Shown: one piece after another, positions 8,519 to 17,291 of the stretch
How positions within the stretch are numbered: the stretch's first letter is position 1
Layout: each line of letters begins with the position of its first letter
From: AC-52 sp044870295
GTDB lineage: Bacteria; Actinomycetota; UBA4738
DNA length: 57,822 bases
Direction of reading: 5' to 3'
NCBI GenBank assembly: GCA_044870295.1
Contig: JBIOYQ010000142.1
Coordinates: 1 to 57,822 of the forward strand
Notes under the pieces: model-generated
Told to the model about the DNA's origin: nothing
The model's input: the letters and a program-made list of their open reading frames with translations, nothing else
The model's database searches: none
Translations under genes and position numbers: made by a program

Positions 8519-10228
8519 TCAGGGTGCCGCCGCGAGGAGCTCCGATGCTGCGGCGGCGGCACCAGCGAGCGGCGCCTTCTCGCGCTGTCCGGTGGCACGG
8601 ACCTTGAGGTCGACCGTCCCAGCCTCGATCCCCCGCTTGCCCACCACCACCTGGAGCGGGTACCCGATGAGGTCGGCGTCGGCGAACTTCACGCCCGCCG
8701 ACTCCTCCCGATCATCGATCACCACAGCCAGGCCTGCGGCCAGCAACGCCTGATAGAGCTGCTCGGCCGCCTCCACCACCGCCGGCATGTCCATGTTGGT
8801 CGGCACGACCACGGCGTCGTACGGCGCCACCGACTTCGGCCATCGCAGGCCATCGTCGTCGGATGACTGCTCCACGATGGCGGGGACGATCCTGGTCACG
8901 CCGATCCCGTAGCACCCCATCTGGTACGGCTGCTCGGTCCCGTCCTCGTCCACGAAGGTGGCCTTCAGCGGCTTCGAATACCGCGTGCCCAGCTGGTACG
9001 TGTGGCCGACCACGATTCCCTTGGCCAGCTGCAGCCGGCCGTCGCATCGTGGGCACGGATCGCCGGGCCGGACCTGGGCGACGTCCTCCCACCGGTCCAC
9101 TCGGAAGTCCCGATCGACGTTCGCCCCGGTGACATGGGCGTCGGGCACGTTGGCTCCGGTGACCCAGTTCCTGCCGGCCCGGACCGAATGATCGGCCATC
9201 ACGGCCACCTCGTCCGGCATGCCCTGCGGTCCCACGTATCCCTTCACGAACCTCCTGGAAGCGAAGTCCGCGTCCTCGAACAGCCGAACCGGCGACGGCC
9301 ACATGGCCCGAGCCACCTTGTCGTCGTTCACCTCTCGGTCCCCGGGGATCAGGACGGCGACGGTCCGCCCGCCGGCGTCGTACAGGATGGTCTTGAGCAG
9401 GTCCGAGGACGGCCGGCTGAGCAGCTCCGACACCGCCTGGATGCTGGATCGTCCCGGCGTCGGGATCTCGGTGAGCGGCTCCAGGTCGCCGGCCGCAGGG
9501 GCCTCCGGCGGCCGCGACGTGGCGGCCTCGATGTCGGCGGCATAGTCGCAGTTCTCGCAGTAGACGAACTCGTCCTCACCCACGGGAGAGACCGCGATGA
9601 ACTCGTGGTTGACGTCGCCCCCGATCTGACCGGGGTCGGCCTCCACGACGCGATAGTCCAGGCCGCAGCGGTCGAAGATGCGGCGGTATGCGGCGAGCAT
9701 GACCGCGTAGCTCTCGCGCAATCCTGCCTCATCGCGGTCGAAGGAGTAGGCATCCTTCATCAGGAACTCTCGAGCACGGAGCAGCCCGAAGCGCGGACGG
9801 AACTCGTCGCGGTACTTCCACTCGATCTGGTACAGGTTGACGGGAAGGTCTCGGTACGAGGTGAACTCACCTGCCACCAGGGGCGTGACGGCCTCCTCGT
9901 GGGTCGGCCCCAGGCCCATCTCCCGCTCGTGCCGGTCCTTCAGCTTGAACATCAGCTCGCCGTACGTGTCCCACCGGCCGGTGACCTTCCAGGGTTCGGC
10001 GGGCAGGATGATCGGCAGTCGAGTCTCTTGCGCCCCCGACGCGTCCATCTCCTGACGGATGATCTCCTCCACCCTGCGCAGCGTCCGCCAGCCGAGTGGC
10101 AGCCACGAGTAGATCCCGGCGGCGAGCTTGCGGATGTAGGCCGCCCGGATCAGGAGCTTGTGCGAGGCGACCTCGGCCTCGGCCGGCGCCTCCCGCAGCG
10201 TTCGGGCGAACAGCTTCGACATCCGCAT
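8519..10228 (-). CDS. proS: Prolyl-tRNA synthetase
   Basis: Charges tRNA-Pro with proline. The 569 residues match the bacterial-type enzyme with an insertion (editing) domain between motifs 2 and 3. Visible: the N-terminus MRMSKLFARTLREAPAEAEV; class-II motif 1 (YSWLPLGWRTLRRVEEIIRQEM); motif 2 region (YRDEFRPRFGLLRAREFLMKDAYSF); a four-cysteine segment CENCDYA and CPRCDGRL; motif 3 (MGCYGIGVTRIVPAIVEQ); and the C-terminal anticodon-binding domain (YDAVVVPTNMD). Paralogue editing of Ala-tRNA-Pro is inferred from the insertion. ATG at 10228. Confidence 0.97.
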   Translation of the reverse strand: MRMSKLFARTLREAPAEAEVASHKLLIRAAYIRKLAAGIYSWLPLGWRTLRRVEEIIRQEMDASGAQETRLPIILPAEPWKVTGRWDTYGELMFKLKDRHEREMGLGPTHEEAVTPLVAGEFTSYRDLPVNLYQIEWKYRDEFRPRFGLLRAREFLMKDAYSFDRDEAGLRESYAVMLAAYRRIFDRCGLDYRVVEADPGQIGGDVNHEFIAVSPVGEDEFVYCENCDYAADIEAATSRPPEAPAAGDLEPLTEIPTPGRSSIQAVSELLSRPSSDLLKTILYDAGGRTVAVLIPGDREVNDDKVARAMWPSPVRLFEDADFASRRFVKGYVGPQGMPDEVAVMADHSVRAGRNWVTGANVPDAHVTGANVDRDFRVDRWEDVAQVRPGDPCPRCDGRLQLAKGIVVGHTYQLGTRYSKPLKATFVDEDGTEQPYQMGCYGIGVTRIVPAIVEQSSDDDGLRWPKSVAPYDAVVVPTNMDMPAVVEAAEQLYQALLAAGLAVVIDDREESAGVKFADADLIGYPLQVVVGKRGIEAGTVDLKVRATGQREKAPLAGAAAAASELLAAAP

Positions 10229-10230
10229 GA

Positions 10231-10272
10231 CGGTTCAGGATACGGGACGGGGGATGCCCGTATCCCGAACCG
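10231..10272 (-). terminator. Long inverted repeat between the M14 peptidase gene and proS
   Basis: A 16-bp stem with one mismatch (CGGTTC-GGATACGGG type arms) encloses a 10-base loop. It sits 8 bases after the M14 stop and just before the proS start. There is no T-run, but hairpins without a U-tract are common terminators in GC-rich Actinobacteria. It may separate the two transcripts. Confidence 0.6.
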
Positions 10273-10280
10273 TCGGCCAG

Positions 10281-11563
10281 CTAGGAGCAGCTCTGCTGGA
10301 TGACCTCTCTGGGGCAGTCCGCGTGGTCCAGCAGGTAGGCGATGACGCCGCGCATGCGGTTGGTCTGCTGTCTGATCACCTCGTCGGGCACGTAGAAGTC
10401 GCAGCACGACGGGTACATCTCGATGGTGAACGCGATGATCCGCTGCGACCCGTACATCCAGTCGAGGTTGGACCCGTCGGTGATGTAGAGATCGCTCGAC
10501 TGCTGCGGCGTGTAGCAGTCACCCTGTTGGCACGTGCGGTTGGCCATGGCCGTCCCCATGGTCGTGAACACCTCGTAGTCGGTCGGGTCCATGTCCGGCG
10601 GGATGTTCGTGAACGTGTAGCCGTAGGGCCACATGACCAGCTGGCCATAGGTGTGAAAGCTGATCGAGGTGGTGATCTGCTGCTCCCCACCGATGACCCG
10701 GCTCTCCACGAAAGCGGCGTAGGCCGCCACCTCAGGCGTCGACTCGGGTGATGGACCCCGGTAGGTCTCGTCTCCCTCGAATCCGCTCGAGCCTCCGCAG
10801 CACCCCCACTTGTAGTCGTAGTTCCGGTTGAGATCGGTGCCGATGTAGTTCGGGTTGGGAGTGGGCTGCCGGTTCTTCCGCCAGTAGTGGTAGAACTCGT
10901 TCAGGATGTCGTACTCACCCCCATCGGGGTTGAGATCGAAGACGATGTAGACCTCCCGGTTGTTCACCAGGTTCGTGATCTTGTTGATATGGCCGTAGTT
11001 GTCGGCCAGCAGATGCAGGATCGACATCGTCATCTCGACGGTCAGGTGCTCGCGGGCGTGATGCATCCCATCGAACAGCGACTCGGGTTCGCTCTCGTCG
11101 ACGGCCACGTTGTCGCTGACCTTCGCCGCCCAGATGTCCCGATTCTCGTACGACTTGCCGATGCTGAAGACGTCACGATGTCGGGGTGGGCGGCCTCGAC
11201 CGCGTTGATGTCGGTGACCATCTCGTCGTAGTTGTGGTAGCGCGCGTCCTCCGGCGGGAAGTTGTCGCCGAGCTGAACCGCCGTCGTCGCGTAGCCGAGG
11301 GCCTGGATCGCGCTGAGGTTGCGCTGGTTGGCCCGGATGATGACGGAGGAGCCGTCCACGAACACGATATCCGCGCCCGTCCGGGCGATGGCGGTCCGCT
11401 GGAACTTGTCGCTGACACCCTCGACACGGTAGGTCGAGACCGTCTGGATCTGCCCGGCCTTGGTGGCCCCGGAGCGGGCGACGGCCGCTCCCGGCACGCT
11501 GAGCAGGGCGACCACCGCGACGGCCACCAGGATCAGGATCGGGCGTCCCTTCACTACGCGCAC
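10281..11563 (-). pseudogene. Secreted M14 zinc carboxypeptidase, frameshifted
   Basis: Family M14 metallocarboxypeptidase, an extracellular protein-degrading enzyme. The first part (GTG 11563, ribosome site AAGGGAGC) encodes a signal peptide (ILILVAVAVVALLSVPGAAVA) and a propeptide ending NYDEMVTDINAVEAAHPDIVT. Near 11170 the frame breaks; adding one base after the ACG codon restores FSIGKSYENRDIWAAKVSDN and joins the second frame. The second frame carries all catalytic features: zinc ligands in GMHHAREH, GTDLNRNYDYKW, SISFHTYGQ, and the catalytic Glu in FTIEMYP. Several cysteine pairs (CCGG, CCDF) fit an exported protein. It may be a true pseudogene, an assembly indel or phase variation; the well-preserved second half favours a recent event or error. 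Confidence 0.85.
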
Positions 11564-11603
11564 GTCGAGCTCCCTTCGGGATGTGAGTTCGGAAACGCCC
11601 GGG

Positions 11604-11633
11604 ACCCTATCCCGCCCCGATCAGATTTGTCTA
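11604..11633 (-). promoter_or_regulatory. Promoter candidate for the M14 carboxypeptidase gene
   Basis: TAGACA (11628-11633, close to TTGACA) and TAGGGT (11604-11609) are separated by 18 bases on the minus strand, about 40 bases before the GTG at 11563. Spacing and motifs suit a housekeeping sigma factor. Confidence 0.5.
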
Positions 11634-11644
11634 CTTGCTTACAT

Positions 11645-12181
11645 TCAGGCGAGACGCTGCGCTTCCCACTGCTCCTGGGTGATCGAGAAGACGTGATGCT
11701 CGAACCCCGCCCGCACGGTGTCCTTCCATACCGTCATCCCCAGGTTGCGGGCCACGCCCGCCGACGGTTCGTTCTCCACACGGACCAGGGCGATCAGTCG
11801 ATCCACGGCGACGACCTCGAACGCGTGCTCGCGACACGCTGTGGCGGCCTCGGTGGCCAGACCACGCCGCTGATGCCTCGGCCTGACGTGGTATCCGACC
11901 TCGACCAGCCTCTCGCCATCCACGGCCTGGACGACCAACCCGCAGTCCCCCACCAGCTCTCCGGTCTCCTTGAGGACCATCCCCCACAGACCGTGGCCGT
12001 GCTCCAGGTACGAGCGTTGCGACCATTCGATCCACCCCTCCACCTCGTCGCGGCTGAACGGATGGGGATAGAAGCGCATCGAGTCGGGATCGCCCAGTAC
12101 CTCGAGCAGGTCATCGACGTCCGCCAGGGTCAGCTCGCGTAGCACGAGCCTCCCGGTCTCGAGCGTGAACGGTTCGGCCAA
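11645..12181 (-). CDS. GNAT-family N-acetyltransferase (RimJ/RimL type)
   Basis: Acetyl-CoA-dependent acetyltransferase of the RimJ/RimL-like group; the substrate is unknown. About 178 residues. The N-terminus LETGRLVLRELTLADVDDL is typical; the acetyl-CoA motif is VGYHVRPRHQRRGLATEAA; the C-terminal VENEPSAGVARNLGMTVW is the usual GNAT V-x-N-x-x-S block. The start is uncertain: TTG at 12181 lies 11 bases after the ispG stop, while the frame stays open to 12232, which would overlap ispG by 41 bases. Confidence 0.88.
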   Translation of the reverse strand: MAEPFTLETGRLVLRELTLADVDDLLEVLGDPDSMRFYPHPFSRDEVEGWIEWSQRSYLEHGHGLWGMVLKETGELVGDCGLVVQAVDGERLVEVGYHVRPRHQRRGLATEAATACREHAFEVVAVDRLIALVRVENEPSAGVARNLGMTVWKDTVRAGFEHHVFSITQEQWEAQRLA

Positions 12182-12191
12182 CGGACCGCCG

Positions 12192-13289
12192 TTACTCGGC
12201 GGTGGCGGCCTCGAGCTCCTTCTCGGCGGCAAGCTTGCGCGCCTCTTCGAGGAGGACCTCGACGATCTGCTCCTCGGGGATCCGGTGCTCGCGAACCTCG
12301 CCCCGGACGATGAGCTGGCCGTAGCCCTTGCCGGCGGCGATGCCCAGGTCGGCCTCGCGGGCCTCCCCGGGCCCGTTCACCACGCAGCCCATGACGGCCA
12401 CCCGGATCGGAGCCTTCAACCCCTCCTTCTCCAGAGCTTCGTTGACCCGCTTGGTGAGACCGAGCACGTCCACTTCGGCCCGGCCGCACGACGGGCACGC
12501 CACCAGGTCGAGCCCCCTCCGGCGCAGCCCGAGGGACTGAAGGATGGCGTTGCCGACCTTGACCTCTTCGACCGGATCATCCGTGAGCGAGACCCGGATG
12601 GTGTCCCCGATCCCCTCGGCCAGGAGCGTCCCGATACCCACGGCCGACTTGACCCCGCCCATGGGCATGGGACCGGCCTCGGTCACCCCCAGGTGCAATG
12701 GGTAGTCGCACTTCTCGGCGAGCATGCGATAGGCGTCGATCATGACCCTCGGGCTGGAGTGCTTCACCGAGATCTTGATGTCGAAGAAGTCTTCGTCCTC
12801 CAGGATCCGGGCCTCGTTCAACCCGCTCTCCACGAGTGCCTCCGCCGTGGGGCGCCCGTACTTCTCCAACAGATCTTTCTCCAGCGAGCCGGCGTTGACC
12901 CCGATGCGGATGGGCACGCCGCGGGCCTTGGCCTCCCGCGCGATGAGCCTGACCTTGTCCTGGTACTTGATGTTGCCGGGGTTGATGCGCAGGCCGTGGA
13001 TGCCGCCCTCCAGGGCCGCCATGGCGTACTTCCACTGGAAGTGGATGTCGGCGATCACGGGCACGGTGGCGTGTTGGGCGATCGTCTTGAGGGCTTCCGC
13101 GTCCTCCCAGTGCGGCACCGCCACCCGCACGATGTCCACCCCCGTGGCCACCAGGGCGGCCATCTGCTGGAGCGTGGCGTTGACGTCGGCCGTCTTGGTG
13201 GTGGTCATGGACTGCACACGGATGGGCGCGTCGCCCCCGACCTCGACCCAGCCAACCTTGATCTTGCGGGACTTCCTGCGCTCGGTCAT
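12192..13289 (-). CDS. ispG: 4-hydroxy-3-methylbut-2-en-1-yl diphosphate synthase IspG (GcpE)
   Basis: Iron-sulfur enzyme of the MEP isoprenoid pathway that converts MEcPP to HMBPP. The 365 residues hold the TIM-barrel start (VGGDAPIRVQSMTTTKTADV), GLRINPGNI and the IRIGVNAGSLEK segment. The three 4Fe-4S cysteines lie in ACPSCGR and AVMGCVVNGPGEA. The window also has dxr, the second pathway gene, seven genes upstream. ATG at 13289 was chosen over the TTG at 13298. The length matches the short bacterial form without the insert domain. Confidence 0.97.
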   Translation of the reverse strand: MTERRKSRKIKVGWVEVGGDAPIRVQSMTTTKTADVNATLQQMAALVATGVDIVRVAVPHWEDAEALKTIAQHATVPVIADIHFQWKYAMAALEGGIHGLRINPGNIKYQDKVRLIAREAKARGVPIRIGVNAGSLEKDLLEKYGRPTAEALVESGLNEARILEDEDFFDIKISVKHSSPRVMIDAYRMLAEKCDYPLHLGVTEAGPMPMGGVKSAVGIGTLLAEGIGDTIRVSLTDDPVEEVKVGNAILQSLGLRRRGLDLVACPSCGRAEVDVLGLTKRVNEALEKEGLKAPIRVAVMGCVVNGPGEAREADLGIAAGKGYGQLIVRGEVREHRIPEEQIVEVLLEEARKLAAEKELEAATAE

Positions 13290-13316
13290 CGACAGCAAAA
13301 CTACCGCAGGACGGTC

Positions 13317-13766
13317 TCAGTCGCCGAACACGTGGAAGACGACCTGACGGTCCTTCGGCTCATCCAGCTCGACCAATAGGAGGCGCTGCCACTGGCCCAG
13401 CATGGGCTCTCCAGCGCTCACCGGAATGGCGTGGGAGCTGGCCCCCAGCAGCATCTGGCTGACGTGCGACCGGCCATTGGCTCGCTCGTGGCCTTCCTGG
13501 AGGTTCTGGGTCCGACGCTCAAGGTCGTCGTGAGCGTAGTAGACGTCGCCGGGGACCAGTGCTTCGAGCCGCTTCCGGAAGTCCTCCAGCGCCCCATCCT
13601 CCCACTCGTTGACGAGCAGCGCGCACGTGGTGTGGGCGCAGAAGGCGACCGCGCAGCCCTCGGTCACTCCAGAGTCCTTGATGGCCCGACGCAACTCGTC
13701 GGTCAGGTCCACGAAGGCGTGGCGTGCCTCGGGAAGGACCTCGAGGGTCACGGTGGCGGACCTCAC
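13317..13766 (-). CDS. YjbQ / UPF0047 family protein
   Basis: A 149-residue member of the YjbQ family; E. coli YjbQ shows weak thiamine-phosphate synthase activity, but the cellular role is unclear. Conserved features: GCAVAFCAHTTCALLVNEWED, a C-terminal GRSHVSQMLLGASSHAIPV block, and LGQWQRLLLVELDEPKDRQV. His and Cys positions match the putative metal-binding cluster of the family. The GTG at 13766 overlaps the histidine kinase stop as GTGA, so it is co-transcribed with the two-component genes and ispG. Confidence 0.93.
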   Translation of the reverse strand: MRSATVTLEVLPEARHAFVDLTDELRRAIKDSGVTEGCAVAFCAHTTCALLVNEWEDGALEDFRKRLEALVPGDVYYAHDDLERRTQNLQEGHERANGRSHVSQMLLGASSHAIPVSAGEPMLGQWQRLLLVELDEPKDRQVVFHVFGD

Positions 13767-15235
13767 ACGGCCTCCTTCACTCGGTCGACGGCCGGAGCCT
13801 CCCGCTGCGCCGAGGCCGCTCCCTCTCGGTCCTCCGCCGGCGCGCCGTCGGCGATGGGGAGGACGAACTTGAAGGTGCAGCCCTGGCCGTCGACGCTCTC
13901 GGCCCAGATCCTTCCGCCGTGAGCTTCCACGATCGAGCGCGCGATGGCGAGCCCGATCCCGGTGCCGCCGTCGTCGCGCGACCGGGACGCCTCGACCCGG
14001 TAGAACCGCTCGAACACCAGCGGCAGGTGCTCCTGGGGGATGCCGGGCCCATCGTCCTGCACGGAGACCTCGCACCACTCCTCCTCGCGCTTGGCCCCCA
14101 CCCGAATCGAGCCGCCGTCGCCGGTGAACCGGAATGCGTTGTCGAGGAGATTGAACAGGACCTGATGCACGCGCTCGGGGTCGGCGGAGACGGCGGGGAG
14201 GTCGGAGGAGATCTCGTTTCGAACGGTGAGCGTTCGCGCCCGGTCCGGCCGGGCCATCGCGGCTTCGGCCAGCACCTGATCCACCAGCGAGGCGAGGTGG
14301 ACGGGCTGGCGATCGAGATGCAGGTCGCCGGACTCGAGGCGGGACAGATCGAGGAGCTGGTCGACCAGTCGGGTCAGGCGATCGGCCTGCGCCAGCATGC
14401 CGGCGAGGAGCGCTGGGTTGGGCTCCTCCACGCCGTCGAGAAGGTTCTCCATGTGGGCCCGCAGTGCCGAGATGGGTGTCTTCAGCTCGTGCGACACGTT
14501 GGCGACCAGGTCTCGCCTCAGCCGCTCCAACCCCTCCATCTCACCGGCCATGCGGTTGAACGCTTCGGCCAGCTGCCCCACCTCGTCGCGCGAGCGCACC
14601 TCGACGGTCGCGCCATAGTCACCGCGGGCCATCCGGCGAGCCGCCCGCGCCATGTCTCGAAGGGGCTGGGTCATGCCCCGGGCCAGGATCCGGGCCAGGA
14701 ACAGGGCGATGAACGCCGCCACCGCGCCGGCCAGCAGGAACTGCCACCAGAAGCTCCGGAACAGCCGGGCCGTACTCTTCACGGACCCGAGGAGACCTCC
14801 GCCCTCGAATCGGTGCGCCAGGTACACCGCGCCCACCACCTCGTTCTGCCGCACCACCGGCACACCCAGGTACTCCTGGTTCCCGGTGGTCCCGGTGTCG
14901 ATGTCGCCGTGGAGCGCACGCTGGACCGTGGCGGGCACGGCCAGGTCACCGCCCAGCGAGGCACCGGAGGCATTCACGACCACCACGGGTCCAGGGAGCT
15001 GCTGGATCCGCTGGTGCAGCGACCTCGAGGGGACCCCGGTCGGCGTGAACGCCAGCGCCGCGACGCCACGAGCCTCGCCGAGGAGCTCGCGGAACTCTCG
15101 GTTCCGTTCGAACTGCCGGAACGCGAACCCCACGGCGATGTACAGGATCAGGATGGTGACGGCGACCGCGAAGACGATCACCGAGCCCAGCTTGGCCCGG
15201 ATGGTCGGGAGGCGGTCGAGCGGCCGCATCGCCAT
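13763..15235 (-). CDS. Membrane sensor histidine kinase (HAMP-HisKA-HATPase)
   Basis: Sensor kinase of 490 residues. Order: TM1 (~18-38), extracytoplasmic sensor (~40-160), TM2 (~165-187, WWQFLLAGAVAAFIALFLA), HAMP (~188-240), HisKA with NVSHELKTPISALRAHM, and HATPase with the N box NLLDNAFRF, G1 DDGPGIP, F box ERFYR and G2 DGGTGIGLAI. The ATG overlaps the response-regulator stop (TGATG), so the two are coupled and almost certainly partners. The signal is unknown. The C-terminal ~25 residues are Ala/Glu-rich and outside the kinase fold. Confidence 0.95.
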   Translation of the reverse strand: MAMRPLDRLPTIRAKLGSVIVFAVAVTILILYIAVGFAFRQFERNREFRELLGEARGVAALAFTPTGVPSRSLHQRIQQLPGPVVVVNASGASLGGDLAVPATVQRALHGDIDTGTTGNQEYLGVPVVRQNEVVGAVYLAHRFEGGGLLGSVKSTARLFRSFWWQFLLAGAVAAFIALFLARILARGMTQPLRDMARAARRMARGDYGATVEVRSRDEVGQLAEAFNRMAGEMEGLERLRRDLVANVSHELKTPISALRAHMENLLDGVEEPNPALLAGMLAQADRLTRLVDQLLDLSRLESGDLHLDRQPVHLASLVDQVLAEAAMARPDRARTLTVRNEISSDLPAVSADPERVHQVLFNLLDNAFRFTGDGGSIRVGAKREEEWCEVSVQDDGPGIPQEHLPLVFERFYRVEASRSRDDGGTGIGLAIARSIVEAHGGRIWAESVDGQGCTFKFVLPIADGAPAEDREGAASAQREAPAVDRVKEAV

Positions 15236-15933
15236 CAGCGGCCGTCCTCCCGGAAGGCGTAGCCCACGCCGTGAACGGTCCGGATGTACCGGGGCTCGCC
15301 CGCTTCGTCCCCGAGCTTGCGCCGGATGCGGGCGACGTGGGAGTCGACCACCCGGCCGCCGGCGTAGTCCCGGTAACCCCAGACCCGGTCCATGAGCTGG
15401 TCGCGGCTGAACACGACGCCGGGGCTCCGCGCCAGCGTCAGCAGGATCTCGAACTCGAGCGGCGTCAGCGGTACTTCGTCAGGCCCCTTGACCACCTGGC
15501 GGCGGGCCGGGTCGACCACGAGGTCCATCCGAGCCACCGGTTCGGTGGCGCTCAGATCGCGGATCCGGTCCATCCGCCGGAGGATGGCCTTCACCCGCGC
15601 GGTGAGCTCTCGCATGCTGAAGGGCTTCGTTAGATAGTCGTCGGCACCCACGGCGAAGCCGGCCACCTTGTCCGCCTCGTCCGTGCGTGCCGTGAGCATG
15701 AGCACGGGTACCCATTCCTGCTTCTGGATCTCGCGGCACACCTCGAGCCCATCCATCCCGGGCAGCATCAGGTCGAGGACCACGAGGTCGGGGCGCTCGT
15801 CGGCTGCGGCGCGCAGGGCCTGCGGGCCGTCGTGGGCCACCCGAACGGCGAAGCCCTCACTGACCAGGCGAACGCGGACGGCTTCGGCGATGGCCTCTTC
15901 GTCCTCGACCACCAGGATGTCCTGACCGGTCAT
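15235..15933 (-). CDS. OmpR/PhoB-family response regulator
   Basis: A DNA-binding regulator of 232 residues. Receiver domain: acidic pocket VVEDEEA, phospho-acceptor in LVVLDLMLPGMDGL, Thr in MLTARTDE, Lys in YLTKPFSMREL. C-terminal winged helix: LTPLEFEILLTLARSPGVVFSRDQLMDRVWGY and VVDSHVARIRRKLGD. The ATG at 15933 has GAGGAGCG 6 bases upstream; earlier codons to 15987 look unrelated. It is first in an RR-HK-yjbQ-ispG group. A weak TTTGGG/TACCAT promoter-like pair lies upstream in the 163-base gap. Confidence 0.95.
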   Translation of the reverse strand: MTGQDILVVEDEEAIAEAVRVRLVSEGFAVRVAHDGPQALRAAADERPDLVVLDLMLPGMDGLEVCREIQKQEWVPVLMLTARTDEADKVAGFAVGADDYLTKPFSMRELTARVKAILRRMDRIRDLSATEPVARMDLVVDPARRQVVKGPDEVPLTPLEFEILLTLARSPGVVFSRDQLMDRVWGYRDYAGGRVVDSHVARIRRKLGDEAGEPRYIRTVHGVGYAFREDGR

Positions 15934-16096
15934 GCAACGCTCCTCGAGCCCCGGAAGGCGGGATGACCTGCGAGTTCGCTGTGCCAATGGTAGACCGCGC
16001 GGGCTCGTCCCAAACCGAGACCGGTATGAAGAAGGTATGGCGAGGGCAGACCCTTCATCGAGCGTTGCTCAAAGCGTCGCTCGGGTTCGAAGGGCG

Positions 16097-17251
16097 CTAC
16101 CGGAACGGGCTGGGGATCGGCTTCACGATGTCGAGGTAGGACACGGCCACGGCGTAGAGGACGATGAACCCGGCGACGACCATGGTGAGGGGCACGAGCT
16201 TGCGGGGATCGGGGCGGCGGCCTCGCGCTTTCTCGTAGACCAGAACGGCAAGGTGCCCGCCGTCCAGGGGGGGCAAGGGGACCAGGTTGAGGATCCCCAC
16301 GAACACGTTGAACACGAAGAGCAGATAGAACAGGAAGTCCCAGGCGCCGGCCTTCACCGCCTGCCCCGCCAGCTGGCCGGCACCGATGATGCTGGTCGGA
16401 TCGCTCGGCTGGCGTTGGGCCGACCCGAACAACAGCTCACCGAGCCGCCGGACCGCCGCGGGACCGAACACGTGCCCGAGCTGGAGGACCACGAACTTCA
16501 TGGTCTGCCCCGTCTGGATGACCCCTCGGCCCAGCGCGGTCAACGGGTTGGCGCGGTCGCGGGCGGTGCTCTCGGCTCCCAAAATGATGCCGAGGCGGCC
16601 GAACCGTTCGTTCCCGACGGTGGCGAGCACCGGCGTTGCCGTGACGGTCAGCGTGCGATCGCCCCGCCGGACGGTCAGCTCGATGGGCTGGCCGACATGG
16701 GATCTCGTGAAGTCACGGACGTCCTCCCCCGCGAGGTCCGGGTCGTCGCTCGAACGCACCGGGACGCCACCGACCGCCACGATCTGGTCTCCTGGGCGGA
16801 GTCCCGCGACGGCGGCCGGTGAAGGCTGGCCGTTCAACGTCGGCTCGACACCGTCGATGGCCGGGACGAATCGCGACGGGACGCCGATGGCCGTGAAGAA
16901 GATCGCCAGGAACAGGATCGCCATCACGAAGTGGGTGACGGGTCCGGCCGCGATGACCAGCGCGCGCTGCCAGGCCGGCTTCGCCCCGTACGTACGCGGA
17001 TATTCCGCTGGGGTCGGCTCCTGGAACGGGTTCATCCCCGCGATGCGGACGTAGCCGCCGAAGGGGAGCGCCTTCACCCCGTACTCGGTCTCTCCTCGCC
17101 GGATCGACCAGAGGCGTGGACCGAAACCGACGAAGAACTCCTCCACCTTGATGCCGAAGGCTTTGGCCGTGAAGAAGTGGCCGGACTCGTGGACCATGAT
17201 CACGAGGAGGACGGCCACGGCGAACAGGCCGATGCCTACCCACTCAGACAC
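16097..17251 (-). CDS. rseP: Site-2 intramembrane zinc metalloprotease RseP (M50B)
   Basis: Cleaves membrane proteins such as anti-sigma factors within the bilayer. The 384 residues carry the HExxH motif IMVHESGHFF in the first TM segment, the GFGPRLWSIRRGETEY and ALPFGGYVRIAGMNP segments, a PDZ domain (~150-235, LRPGDQIVAVGGVPV), and the third zinc-ligand motif NLVPLPPLDGGH in a later TM segment. At least four TM helices are seen. It is 40 bases after dxr, the usual actinobacterial pairing. The target substrate is unknown. Confidence 0.96.
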   Translation of the reverse strand: MSEWVGIGLFAVAVLLVIMVHESGHFFTAKAFGIKVEEFFVGFGPRLWSIRRGETEYGVKALPFGGYVRIAGMNPFQEPTPAEYPRTYGAKPAWQRALVIAAGPVTHFVMAILFLAIFFTAIGVPSRFVPAIDGVEPTLNGQPSPAAVAGLRPGDQIVAVGGVPVRSSDDPDLAGEDVRDFTRSHVGQPIELTVRRGDRTLTVTATPVLATVGNERFGRLGIILGAESTARDRANPLTALGRGVIQTGQTMKFVVLQLGHVFGPAAVRRLGELLFGSAQRQPSDPTSIIGAGQLAGQAVKAGAWDFLFYLLFVFNVFVGILNLVPLPPLDGGHLAVLVYEKARGRRPDPRKLVPLTMVVAGFIVLYAVAVSYLDIVKPIPSPFR

Positions 17252-17291
17252 GTCGCCCGCACCCCCGCCCAGGGATCGTGGAGATCACGAA

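Noticed and set aside
13724..15262. 512-codon plus-strand frame opposite the histidine kinase
   Set aside because: Antisense shadow of a clear two-component kinase.
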